This document shows positions 1-9,040 of a DNA stretch of 64,000 nt, one piece after another. The stretch's first letter is position 1, and each line of letters starts with the position of its first letter. The notes below the pieces were generated by a model that worked only from the letters and a program-made list of their open reading frames with translations, ran no database searches and was not told where the DNA came from. A program made the translations under genes and the position numbers. Source of the stretch: Halichoerus grypus (Eukaryota > Chordata > Mammalia > Carnivora > Phocidae). The stretch is taken from positions 165,880,437 through 165,944,436 of the forward strand of contig NC_135715.1 in the NCBI RefSeq assembly GCF_964656455.1. Direction: 5' to 3'.

Positions 1-194
1 ATGTGCAAGCCCCTCTCAAAGCTTCTGCCTGCATCCTGCTCCTGTCTCATTGGCTAAAGCAGATCATATGATCAAATCCAGAATGTGGGAAAGGACTACC
101 CAAGGATGTGAATGTCATGAGGTGTGAATCATCAGGGGCCAACAATGTAACAGTGTACTCCGGTATTTTGAGAGGAAACTACTAGAATGTCAAC
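1..194. other. Unassigned left edge, probably old dispersed repeat
   Basis: No gene is visible. The stretch from about 40 to 175 reads like the decayed end of an old mammalian dispersed repeat (a CATTGGCTAAAGCAGATCA-type motif), but I cannot name the family. Nothing coding is supported. Confidence 0.3.
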
Positions 195-325
195 TCTATG
201 AGGGTGGATACTTTGTCATGTCTACTGCTATAACCCTAGCATTTGAATGGTTCCTAGCAAATAACAGATGCTTGCAAAATATAAATGCTTGTTAAGTAAC
301 TGAATAAATGGATGAGACAAACCCT
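195..325 (+). mobile_element. L2 LINE 3' end
   Basis: The order GAGGGTGGATACTTTGTC, then a CCTAGCA block, then AATAAATGG matches the 3' end of the ancient L2 LINE family (GAGGGCAGGGACTTTGTC ... GTGCCTGGCACATAG ... CAATAAATATTTG). It is strongly diverged and non-coding. Confidence 0.6.
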
Positions 326-344
326 ATGAATTAGGATGGATTTT

Positions 345-1016
345 ATTAATTTTTTCTCCTTTTTTAAATTTTATCTCCTTTTATTAAAACAAACTTTCAT
401 TGGTCTAACCCTTTATGCCTCCTCCCAGTCATTATCCCCCTTAAAGGTTAACTATTAACCTGACTTCTAACCCTATGAATTAGTTTTGCCTGTTTCTGAA
501 ATATTATATAAATGGAATCACACAGTATATATTCTTTTGCATCTGGCCTCTTTCATCACCATTGTTTGTGAGATTAATCCTTGTTGTTCTGTGAAGCTGT
601 AGATACTCATTCCCGTGATTTCGTATTCTGTAGTCTGAATACCCCATCGTGTCTTTACCCACCTTACTGTTAATGGACATTGAATTGCTTCCAAGTTGAA
701 GGAATTATAAATAGTGTTATGAATATTTATGTTCATGATTTGGGGTGAAAGTATGCAATTCTCCTGGATATGTTATCTGTAAGTGGAAGGGCTGAATCGT
801 AGGATAAACATCTATTCAACGTTAGAAGATACTCCCCCACGGTTTAGCCGAAGGGTTGGAATGTACACTCCACCCTCAATATATGGGAGTTCAAGGGATT
901 CTGCATTCTCACCAACACTGAAAATTATCTTTCTTGGTCATCTTAGCTTTCTGGGGACAAGTAGAGGTATCGCATTGTGCTTTTAATGTACTTATCCCTG
1001 GCAATGAATAAAGGCA
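345..1016 (-). mobile_element. Old L1 LINE, antisense, distal part
   Basis: Read on the minus strand this follows the L1 ORF2 C-terminus and 3' UTR. ATATAAATGGAATCACACAG, the ATGAATATTTATGTTCATGA stretch and CATTCTCACCAACACTGA occur in the order expected for antisense L1. It is highly diverged with no usable frame. It appears to continue after an LTR insertion, at 1425. Confidence 0.7.
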
Positions 1017-1021
1017 GTTTA

Positions 1022-1410
1022 TTCATTCGCTATGGCAGTTGTAACATATTGCCACAGTCTTCGTGGCTTAAAACAACATAAATTTCTTCAATGACAGTTC
1101 TGTAGGCCAGAAGTCTTAAATCAAGGATCAGCACAGCTGTACTCACTCTGGAGGCTCTAGGGAAAACCTATTCCTTGATTCTTCCAGCTTCTGGTGTCTG
1201 TTGGCATTCCTTGGCTTGTGGCTGCATCACTCCAACCTCTGCCTGTGTCTACATGTCACCTTTTCTGTGTGTGTATCTGTGTCAAAACTCCCCGTGTCCC
1301 TCTTACAAGGACATGTGTGATTGCGAGTAGGACTCATCCAGCTATCTTTTGCCATGCAAGGTGATGTCCACAGGTTCTGGGGCTTACAAAGTAAAATATA
1401 TCTTTTGGGG
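1022..1410 (-). mobile_element. MaLR (MLT1-like) solitary LTR inside L1
   Basis: On the plus strand the antisense MLT1 hallmarks occur in order: GGCTTAAAACAACATAAAT near 1068, CAGTTCTGTAGGCCAGAAG, CTTCTGGTGTCTGTTGGCA, CCTTGGCTTGTGGCTGCAT, then CAGGTTCTGGGGCTTACAAA. MaLR elements are non-autonomous ERV-L relatives. Only the LTR is present. It separates two parts of one antisense L1, so it is younger than that L1. Confidence 0.7.
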
Positions 1411-1424
1411 GCTTCCAGGTGAGC

Positions 1425-1855
1425 ATCTTTCAATTTCTATGTCCTCTTCTGTGAAGCACCTGCACCTTTAGTCACTTTTCTATTGGGTGGTCTGCCCTGT
1501 TCTTACTGACTTCTTTATTATTCTGAATACAAATCCTTAGTCAGAGAGCCGTGTTGTGACTTGCCTTTTGACCCTTCTAATAGTGTCTAGTTCTTACTTT
1601 AATGTGGTCCAGTTCATCTCATTTTTTTTAGAGAGAGAGAGCGAGTGCATGCAAGCTGGGGTCGGGGGAGGGGTAAGAGGGAGGAACAGAGGGAGAAGAA
1701 GAGAGAGAATCCCAAATGGGCTCCATGCCCAGTGTGGAGCCCAACATGGGGCTCAATCCCACAAACCTGAGCCAAAATCAACAATTGGATGCTTAACTGA
1801 CTGAGCCACCTAAGCACCCCATAATTTATCTCATTTTTTAATAGATTACTAGATA
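1425..1855 (-). mobile_element. Old L1 LINE, antisense, proximal part (split by SINEC)
   Basis: CACTTTTCTATTGGGTGGT, CAAATCCTTAGTCAGAGAG and TGTGGTCCAGTTCATCTCAT match the antisense L1 ORF2 stretch that should follow the segment ending near 1016. The SINEC at 1621-1820 interrupts it. L1-like TTATCTCATTTTTT resumes after 1821. Confidence 0.65.
1621..1820 (-). mobile_element. SINEC, older subfamily
   Basis: A minus-strand tRNA-Lys-derived carnivore SINE: T-run, GAGAGAGA purine block, and the antisense head TGAGCCACCTAAGCACCCC ending at 1820. ATCTCATTTTTT-type sequence on both sides looks like the target-site duplication. The diverged head suggests an older insertion. Confidence 0.85.
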
Positions 1856-2085
1856 GGTTCATAGAAGCCCAGTGACTTCTCCACCATGTGCATCTAATTA
1901 GAGCAGAAGCCTCAACCTCGTGCTACGTTACCGAAGTTCATTAATGGATGAACGAGGTCGTTTAGTGCTATAAAACCACAGGGCATTTCTAAATATTTCC
2001 TTTGGCATTTAGTGTTTTTCAGTTTCTTAAAATAATAAATTTTTTAATTAAATTTTTAAAAGTTTAGTTTCTCAAAATTCCAGCT

Positions 2086-2660
2086 GGCTGTTTTAGAAAT
2101 ATTGACACACTTATCCTAAAATTCACATGGAAATTCAAGAAACCCAGAATAGCCAAAAGATCTTATTAAAGGAAAACAGAGTAGGGTGGCCTGGGTGGCT
2201 CAGTTGGCGGCTCAGCACTTGGTTTTGGCTTCGCTCATGATCTCAGGGTCATGGGATTGAGCTCGGCATCAAGGTCCGAGCTCAGTGGGGAGTCTGCTTG
2301 AGATTCTCTCTCTCCCTCTGCCTTTCTCCTCCCCCCACCCACACGCTCCCTCTCTCTCAAATAAATAAATCTTAAAAAAAAAAGAAAAGAAAAACAAAGT
2401 AGGAGGACTCATACTTCCTGATTTCAAAAACTTAGTACAAAGCTACAGTGAATAAGACAGTGCAGTATTACCATAAGGATAAATCAACGGAATAAATTTC
2501 AGAGTCCAGAAATAAACCCACGTCTCAGTCAATGGATTTTCAACAAAGGTACCAACATCATTCAATGGAGAAAGATTTAGAAAACAGTGCTAAGACACTA
2601 AAAACCATTGAATTGTACACTTTACAAAATGGGAAGATGGACAAACACATTCTTATTGTT
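2086..2660 (+). mobile_element. Old L1 ORF2 fragment (split by SINEC)
   Basis: CCCAGAATAGCCAAAAGATC before the SINEC, then GGACTCATACTTCCTGATTT, AAGCTACAGTGAATAAGACA, AGTCCAGAAATAAACCCACG and TTCAACAAAGGTACCAACA after it, follow L1 ORF2 reverse-transcriptase-region sequence in order. Frameshifts and stops make it a fossil. Confidence 0.8.
2186..2390 (+). mobile_element. SINEC inserted in L1
   Basis: Sense SINEC from GTGGCCTGGGTGGCTCAGTT to the A-rich tail after AATAAATAAATCTT. The AAAACAGAGTAGG-like sequence upstream (about 2173-2185) is repeated as AAAACAAAGTAGG after the tail, giving a near-perfect target-site duplication within L1 sequence. Confidence 0.9.
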
Positions 2661-2934
2661 CTATGGTAAACCATCTTTAAGTCACATTCTACTCATTTGT
2701 AATAAATTCAGCAAGACATTAACTGACACAAAAGTTTTATCACATAAATGAATAAACATTTTATGTTTTTATGTGATTTTATGTTTAATTTTATGTAAAC
2801 AAAATTTTATGAAACATGCTTAAGGAAATTCATTGTACCTTTTTAAAATGCTACGTTTCTCTGCTTCTATAGTTTTATTTACCAGGTTGCATTGTAACTG
2901 CCTAACTATGATGCTCTTTTCCTAGACCAAAGTC

Positions 2935-3038
2935 CTGTCATAAAGAGCCCAGAGCTTCCTTATTTTTTATTTCCAGTGCCTAATGCAGTGGCTTGCAAAT
3001 AGTATGCATTCATTCAATAAATATTTATCAAAGGCTCA
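2935..3038 (+). mobile_element. L2 LINE 3' end
   Basis: TTTCCAGTGCCTAATGCAGT and CATTCATTCAATAAATATTT match the terminal part of L2. It is diverged and non-coding. Confidence 0.5.
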
Positions 3039-3989
3039 CTGTTTCAAAGTATGGTACTCTGAATGCTTCTGAATCCATTTACCTAAAGCAACTAGTATGC
3101 ACATCAAAAATTGTTCCTCTGATTTGTTTTTTAAAAATAACTTTATGAGGGAAATGTTTGTTAACTTTCTCCTACTTATGTTTCTGTAAGTTGTTAAACT
3201 TTACATCTGCACTTCTTTACAAAATGTGGTATAATTTAGATTTTTCACTAATTCAGACCTTCCCAAAAATTAATCTGAACTAATGAAGCTTCACTGTGCT
3301 AAACCAGCATTTATGTTTTCAATTTTGGTTTTAAATATACGCATTCTTAAATGCAGACTTCTCATCTCCCATAAATTCACCACAGAATTGGTCATGATGA
3401 TCCAAGAAAGGTCAGGAGTTGGAAGTAAATGTAAATAAGCTTTTGGGTATATTGGCATTAAGACTAATGTTGCACTAACTTGGTGTGGAGAGTACACACG
3501 TGTTTGTTAGAATATCTTTTGTATTTCCTGCACTTTTTAAAATTTTTAAAAATTGAAAAAGGAGGACAAAACATTTGGAAGCTGCCTTGAAGGCTGTTGA
3601 GTGGGAAGCTGTTCTGGACCCGGCAGTTAGGATGATCTGGCACTAGGCAAGAAAGCCAAGGACAAGCGGGTCAAACGTACAGAAAGAAAGTCAGTGTAAG
3701 ATGCGGATGAGCGCTCTAGAGTGGCAAAGGCCAGTGTTGGACTCATCTTTTAACTACATGTCATAGTAAGCTGACGGTGTGTTTCATTTGTGGACCAGTG
3801 TGTTGTTTTGTTTTGTTAATGGTTGGTTGGTTTTTATATCTGTTAAGTACCCAGAAATCACCCTTCAAGTCAGTCTTACATCCATTCTCTTTAAAAGGAC
3901 ACACATGCTCATAAATGATGAGCTTTCTATATCAAGCTAGAATCCAATTTTTCCATAGCCTTATTTGTATTTGTGCCTCCTTAAACTTC
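3039..3989. other. No gene seen; AT-rich unassigned DNA
   Basis: Mostly AT-rich. A less AT-rich block at about 3570-3760 has no frame or family I recognise. Confidence 0.4.
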
Positions 3990-4005
3990 TCTGACAATGG
4001 TTTCT

Positions 4006-4256
4006 TTTTTTTTTTTAATTGAGATCTAGAGTCTTAGCAAGTTTGATGTTTATAATACAGTATTTTTTTTTTTAAGATTTTATTTATTTGACAGAGAGAG
4101 ACACAGCGAGAGAGGGAACACAAGCAGAGGGAGGGGAGAAGGAGAAGCAGGCTTCCCGCAGAGCAGGGAGCCCAATGCGGGGCTCGATCCCAGGATCCTG
4201 GGATCATGACCTGAGCCGAAGGCAGAAGCTTAACGACTGAGCCACCCAGGCGCCCC
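4006..4256 (-). mobile_element. SINEC insertion carrying a 3' transduction
   Basis: A perfect 16-bp duplication, TCTGACAATGGTTTCT, flanks the whole interval at 3990-4005 and 4257-4272. On the minus strand the order is SINEC head (ends 4256), body, first A tail (about 4063-4074), about 45 nt of non-SINE sequence, then a second A tail (about 4006-4017). That is the layout expected when transcription reads past the source element's tail and the whole RNA is inserted. Confidence 0.9.
4018..4062 (-). other. Transduced 3' flank of a source SINEC
   Basis: This ~45-nt non-SINE segment lies between two poly(A) tracts and inside the same 16-bp target-site duplication as the SINEC. It should have been copied from the DNA just downstream of the source SINEC and can serve as a tag for finding it. 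Confidence 0.8.
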
Positions 4257-4272
4257 TCTGACAATGGTTTCT

Positions 4273-4798
4273 AAATTATCTAGGGTGTTTCAAGAAAAAA
4301 ACAAAGATAGATGGATAGATAGAAATTTTTACAATACCCAGGGCGACAACAAACAGAGAGAGAGAGAGAAAAAGTCCTCCCTAATGATAATTAGCTTTAT
4401 TCTGCACATGAGATTGTGTTACCCTTGTCTTGGCAGGCAAAGGTTACCCTTCTTCATAAATTTTATCCCACCCACAGACCAATCTAATTATAGCAAATAA
4501 TTTCATCAATTCACAATTCTGCTTTTCTCCAACCTGCCCATTATTTTCTATATTTCAGCAATAAGCTAGTACAAAAATTGCATGTTTCATTACCAACTCA
4601 ACGTCTCTCTAAAAATGATGCAACCCGAAGTCAATTTCTTCCCCACCCTGCATCAAGAGTGCTATATTCCTCAGTCTTCCACACCATAAAATCTCTATTC
4701 AATAAAGAGTGGTTAATTTTTGATCAGGGAAGTGGGGGTTGTGATATTTTTACAACACTGGCAATATTACAGAAACAGAGAAGCAATATTTTATTTGT
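4273..4798. other. No gene seen
   Basis: A short GATA-rich run lies near 4305-4325 and a GA run near 4355. The rest is unassigned AT-rich DNA. Overlapping short frames of about 80-95 codons have no recognisable motif. Confidence 0.4.
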
Positions 4799-5015
4799 CA
4801 GTGTGGGATGGTAGAAAAAGCACCAGATTGGGAGCCAGAGAATCTAGAGACCTATTAGCTGTGCGACCTTGGGCAGGTCCCTTTATCTTTCTGAGGTTCA
4901 GGCTCATCATCTATAAAAATACCACCCATCTTCTAAGGTTATTTTGGGCTCAAATAAAAGAAGTAAAAATATTTGAAAATATTAAAGAGCTATGTAAACA
5001 TGGAATATGATTATT
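4799..5015 (+). mobile_element. MIR SINE
   Basis: Core MIR sequence in order: AGATTGGGAGCCAGAGAATC, CTATTAGCTGTGCGACCTTG, GGCAGGTCCCTTTATCTTTC, CATCATCTATAAAAAT, then a degenerate tail. This is an ancient tRNA-derived mammalian SINE. Confidence 0.85.
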
Positions 5016-5184
5016 ATTATTTAAAATAACACATAACTTTTTCAAGGCTTAGCTTCTACGCCATTGGCCTGTGGCTCTACATTCCTGAAGAAAATGCCCA
5101 GATTGAATCTACCTACCATATGTGCCCCCATTTTTACTATTTGGCCCCAAACAAATCTTCCTGCTATCTCCTTGTGTGGGTTGA

Positions 5185-5295
5185 TTTTTGTTTTTTTGGT
5201 TTTTGTTTTTGTTTGTTTGTTTGTTTGTTTTTTGGTTTCAGTTTTCTGTGGTTTGGGGTTTGTTTTGTTTTGTCTTGTTTTGTTTTGTTTTGCTG
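5185..5295 (+). repeat. T-rich (TTTG/TTTTG)n simple repeat
   Basis: Interrupted arrays of TTTG and TTTTG units. Short frames here are low-complexity artefacts of repeat translation. Confidence 0.9.
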
Positions 5296-5299
5296 TGTT

Positions 5300-7076
5300 G
5301 CTATCTGAGTTATTGATTTTGTAGCTTTCCTCCATAAAGGAAGTGAAAATTTTCATAGGCAGAAATTCATCTCCATACACGCTGTCATTCCATCACTTCA
5401 CTGCACTGAGGGGGACAGCCTACAGAACCCTAAACCTTTCTTTAAAGACCCCAGTGATATATGAACATTCATCTCAAAGCGCTCCCACTAGAGTCATTCC
5501 GATCCGGGCAGCTCTGGGACTGTTTGAACACGGTCTATATGAAGTCAGTTTCTCAGACACTTCTCACTGTCATGTCGCCAACAGGCTGAATCAACCACAT
5601 GCAGTAATGAAAACATCCTGTATTTATAGGAGTATTTCTCCAAGGAACATCCTTCAGCAGGAATGCCTGAAAGAGTTCTAGGAATTGAAGGACATATTTC
5701 AGACATGTCCAACCTGTCTCGAAACCCCTATAAAAATGGTCAGGATACCAAATTGTGCCTTTCCCCGCCTCGTGCTGTAAAATGAAACGAGAGAGTTGTT
5801 TGGCATTATGGCTCTCCCTGTCATTGTGTCTTTTTGCTATTACACGGGTGTAAAAAAATAAATAAAAATAAGCTATATTAAGCATTATGCCATGTTGCCA
5901 CCTTACCAAGCAGCTACATAACTTCAACTGTGATTTTGTTTTATCTTAAGGAATTTTTTTAAATGTCTGTGCAAAGTCGTCTACAAGCATATAATTTTTA
6001 GATTTCTCCCCGCCCCAGACAAAGCTCTTGGCATCCAGAAATACTGGAAGGAGACAAAAAAACGATGTGGAGGATTTATAGCAAACCAAAGTTTACATTT
6101 TCTCTTCCTTAAAGTGAAAGAGAGTTAGACTACATTTACTTTAAGATCCTTGTACTGCTTAAATTCTTGAAATACATAAACAAAAAGCAAACTAAACAGT
6201 TAATTATTGCACAGGAGAAGATAAAATAGATATTTTTCAAAAGCTTTTCCATGGATAGCCTTTATTTAAAGTGACCTAAGAGCAGAAAGGCTCCCAGAAT
6301 TTCTGGGACAAGTGGCTGTTGATTATTTCCTGGGTCATAGGTGGGAGAGGGGTGGGAACTGAATTCCCCGAGAGGAAGGTGTTCACACACCAAAGGCCCT
6401 GTATTGGGCATCCATTTCAGAAAGGTAGACAAGATATTAAACCCCACTTGGAGATTGGTGAAGGTAGATCTAACCCATTGATCAGGGATCTTTGCTCAAG
6501 GGTTGGTACTGACCCAAATATTCTAATTTTCAACCATCCTCTTTTCTGTCCTAGCCAGATTTGGAGAACTGCTCATAATTCAGGAGTTCTTTGCTTGAAA
6601 CACAAGTTTAAAGAGGTGAAATAAGTAGAGGTAAAAAGTATCCCTTGATCACTATTTAATACCATGAAGACTGAACATAAACCACTATGTTTTGAGCATC
6701 TATGTGGCAGGAACTGGAAAGATGCATGTATGGCCTTAGTCCAGTGTGGCCAAAAATGGTTCTCTGTTCTCTCCATGACCCTTGTCCCTTCCCACCTGCA
6801 CCCCAGGAGGTAACTTCAGCATAGTTACTCAAAGTGATATCACTTCTTACAACGTGGTCACTATGGGCAAAAGGATGTTCTACTCTGAAGAATTATGGCA
6901 TGGGGCACAGCTATGCCTCTACCATGTAGGACCTTGAGAACCTACCATTCCAATGATCCTCCCTCATCGCCCTCTAAAGGTGGAGAGAGGAGCAAGAGTT
7001 TCACCAGCCTTGGCCATCCTACTGCCAGGAAAATGGAGCTAGAACAGTGATGGAATAGGGGGAGATGATAGGAAAG
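5300..7076. other. Repeat-poor single-copy-looking stretch
   Basis: I recognise no dispersed repeat in about 1.8 kb. Frames up to 124 codons (minus strand 5553-5927) show no domain or splice-bounded structure. The absence of decayed repeats makes it a candidate for conserved non-coding sequence, but conservation cannot be measured from one genome. Confidence 0.35.
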
Positions 7077-7125
7077 AATGAGAGAGAGAGAGGGAGGGAG
7101 AGAGAGGAAGGAAGGAAGGAAGAAA
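7077..7125 (+). repeat. (GA)n / (GGAA)n purine repeat
   Basis: GA dinucleotides pass into GGGA and then GGAA tetranucleotides. Confidence 0.9.
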
Positions 7126-7304
7126 AGACAAGACTGCTGTGACACCCACCAAAGACTGATTCAGTAGGCCTAAAAGGCAACCTATCGGAGGAAGTTTCAT
7201 ACCTCACTTTGGACTTTGTGCATACTCATGATGATCATCTTAGACTGAGCTCTTTTAAGTAATACACTGTTTCTCAAGCCCTCCTAGATGCTGTAGGGTT
7301 ATAA

Positions 7305-7460
7305 GATCCTTATTGCAACCTACAAGGTCCAGGAGAAGAAATTGAAACCAAGAAAAGCTATGTAATTTGCACAAGGACACAAAGCTAGCAAGTAGCAGAG
7401 CTAGGATTCCAGCGCAGGGCTTCCTGACACCAAAAGCTATGTCTTAGTCACCACACAGCA
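7305..7460 (-). mobile_element. MIR SINE, antisense
   Basis: Antisense MIR signature: AGAAATTGAAACCAAG, CACAAGGACACAAAGCTAGC, AGCAGAGCTAGGATTCCAGC. Moderately diverged. Confidence 0.7.
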
Positions 7461-7621
7461 GACAGTAATGGCAACCTCCTGCTATGCCTCCTCTGTCCCA
7501 CTAATATACATAAGTCATATAAAAATTCTATTTTCATCATTTTCTTTAAAACAGCTATTTGTGTTGATGGTATGTTTATTCACATATTTCTATGTGCACC
7601 ATAATATTTGAAATAACTTCT

Positions 7622-7735
7622 TCCACTATTCATTTCACATTTATTCAACACATAGCTCCTAAGTTCCTAAGCTAAGCCAGGCATTGTGCTGGGTGTTTAG
7701 GAAGTCACAGTCCACTGGAAGAGATCACATTAAAA
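7622..7735 (-). mobile_element. L2 LINE 3' end, antisense
   Basis: TTTATTCAACACATAGCTCC followed by GCCAGGCATTGTGCTGGGTG is the antisense L2 terminus (CAACAAATATTTATTGAGC ... GCCAGGCACTGTGCTAGG). Confidence 0.65.
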
Positions 7736-7814
7736 TGAAAATAAGTGCTTGGTTTCCCATGGTACAGTAAGGCGTAACCAAGAGATTAGAGCTTGCTTAT
7801 TGAGCTGCAATCCA

Positions 7815-7910
7815 AAACCACATTATTGGGCTATAATTTCCTATTTGATTGACAAGAAAAGACTGAGCAACTGGCCCAAGGTCAAGCAGCTAGTCAGTAG
7901 CAGTTCATTT
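7815..7910 (-). mobile_element. MIR fragment, antisense
   Basis: ACTGAGCAACTGGCCCAAGG and TCAAGCAGCTAGTCAGTAGC correspond to the antisense MIR core. Only about 95 bp remain. Confidence 0.6.
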
Positions 7911-7924
7911 CACTTACTTTATTG

Positions 7925-8594
7925 TCTCTGACATATCATGTTTTCATGATTCACCCTCGCTTAATAGCCTTATGTAATGTTCAAAACATATTTTATGTTT
8001 TGCAGACATGTTTTAAATTTAAGGCCAAAGAAGCAAAAGCGACAAAAGCTAACATTGGGCTGGATCACATTTTGACTGCCAGCTTTAAGGACAGCAGAGA
8101 GCTACAAGGTTTGGCTTCCCCCCAAGCATATTTCCAGGCTATGGAAGCAGTTAATTCTGCCCTAAATGCATGCTGTGTCCTCATCTCCTCAGTAGCCCTC
8201 TATCCGGGCTAAGACTTAATTGGTTTGGGTTGGGTAATTCATAGTGCCTCATTAGGGCATCAAAACACATACTAGCCTCTCTAGTAATTTTCTCCCCCTG
8301 AAAGAACATTGATTGGCTCCTTCATTGGGAAAGGAATTAACTAAAGGACTCTTGGGTTTGTGCAAAGAGATTAAGTCCACAATGGGTCATTTCAAAGCGT
8401 GTTCTACAATCAGATTTCTTTGAGCCTTATCTGTCCGATCAAATTTCTCTTCTCTTGATAAAATCTCTTGCACACCTACCCAATAGCAAGTGAATGTTAG
8501 TTACCTTGCAGAAATTACATAAACTCTAAGGATTTTAAAGTTTTCACTGGCCAGTCTTCCAGTTTTCTTTTGTCTGAGATGAACATTGTTAATG
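7925..8594. other. Repeat-free island, possible conserved non-coding DNA
   Basis: About 0.67 kb without recognisable repeats. It contains several TAATT/ATTGG-type motifs, for example near 8215-8225 and 8310-8340. The 96-codon frame at 7922-8212 shows no domain. The regulatory suggestion is inference only. Confidence 0.3.
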
Positions 8595-9040
8595 CACTGA
8601 TAAGAAAACCACTGAAAGATGGCTCTTCTTACTCTGCCTCCTGCTCTCACTATAACAAGCTCAGTCAGTGCCCTGTCCATAACCATTCACCTCTACACCG
8701 ATGCTAACTGTGAATACCTACAATTCTCTGCTTACATTTTCTGGCTTCAAGGGATGGGTCAGCACTTCTATGGAGCAATGTGTTGGGGTGTGGGTACCCC
8801 TGGAATCAACCAATGACAGAAGGTATTTGGTGGATAAATATCCCAGCTTCCTGGGCAGAATATGCCCCAGTTGCCTAAAGTGATGACTGGCCTAAGAACA
8901 CACCCTTTATTGACCTCTTTCCTTCCCTGTCTCACTTCCTCACTCCACTGCAAGGGTTTCCTGGGATCATCTCCCCAAAATTTCACTTCCACTCGACTCC
9001 TTGCCTCAGGGTCTGTTTCTGAAGAACCAAAAGGAAATAC
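8595..9040 (+). repeat. Unclassified dispersed repeat, LTR-like
   Basis: The order GGTGGATAAATATCCCAGCT, CCCAGTTGCCTAAAGTGATG, TTTCCTGGGATCATCTCCCC, TTGCCTCAGGGTCTG is familiar from a medium-reiterated mammalian repeat resembling an LTR, but I cannot name the family. The 74-codon minus-strand frame here is therefore not a gene. Confidence 0.4.
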
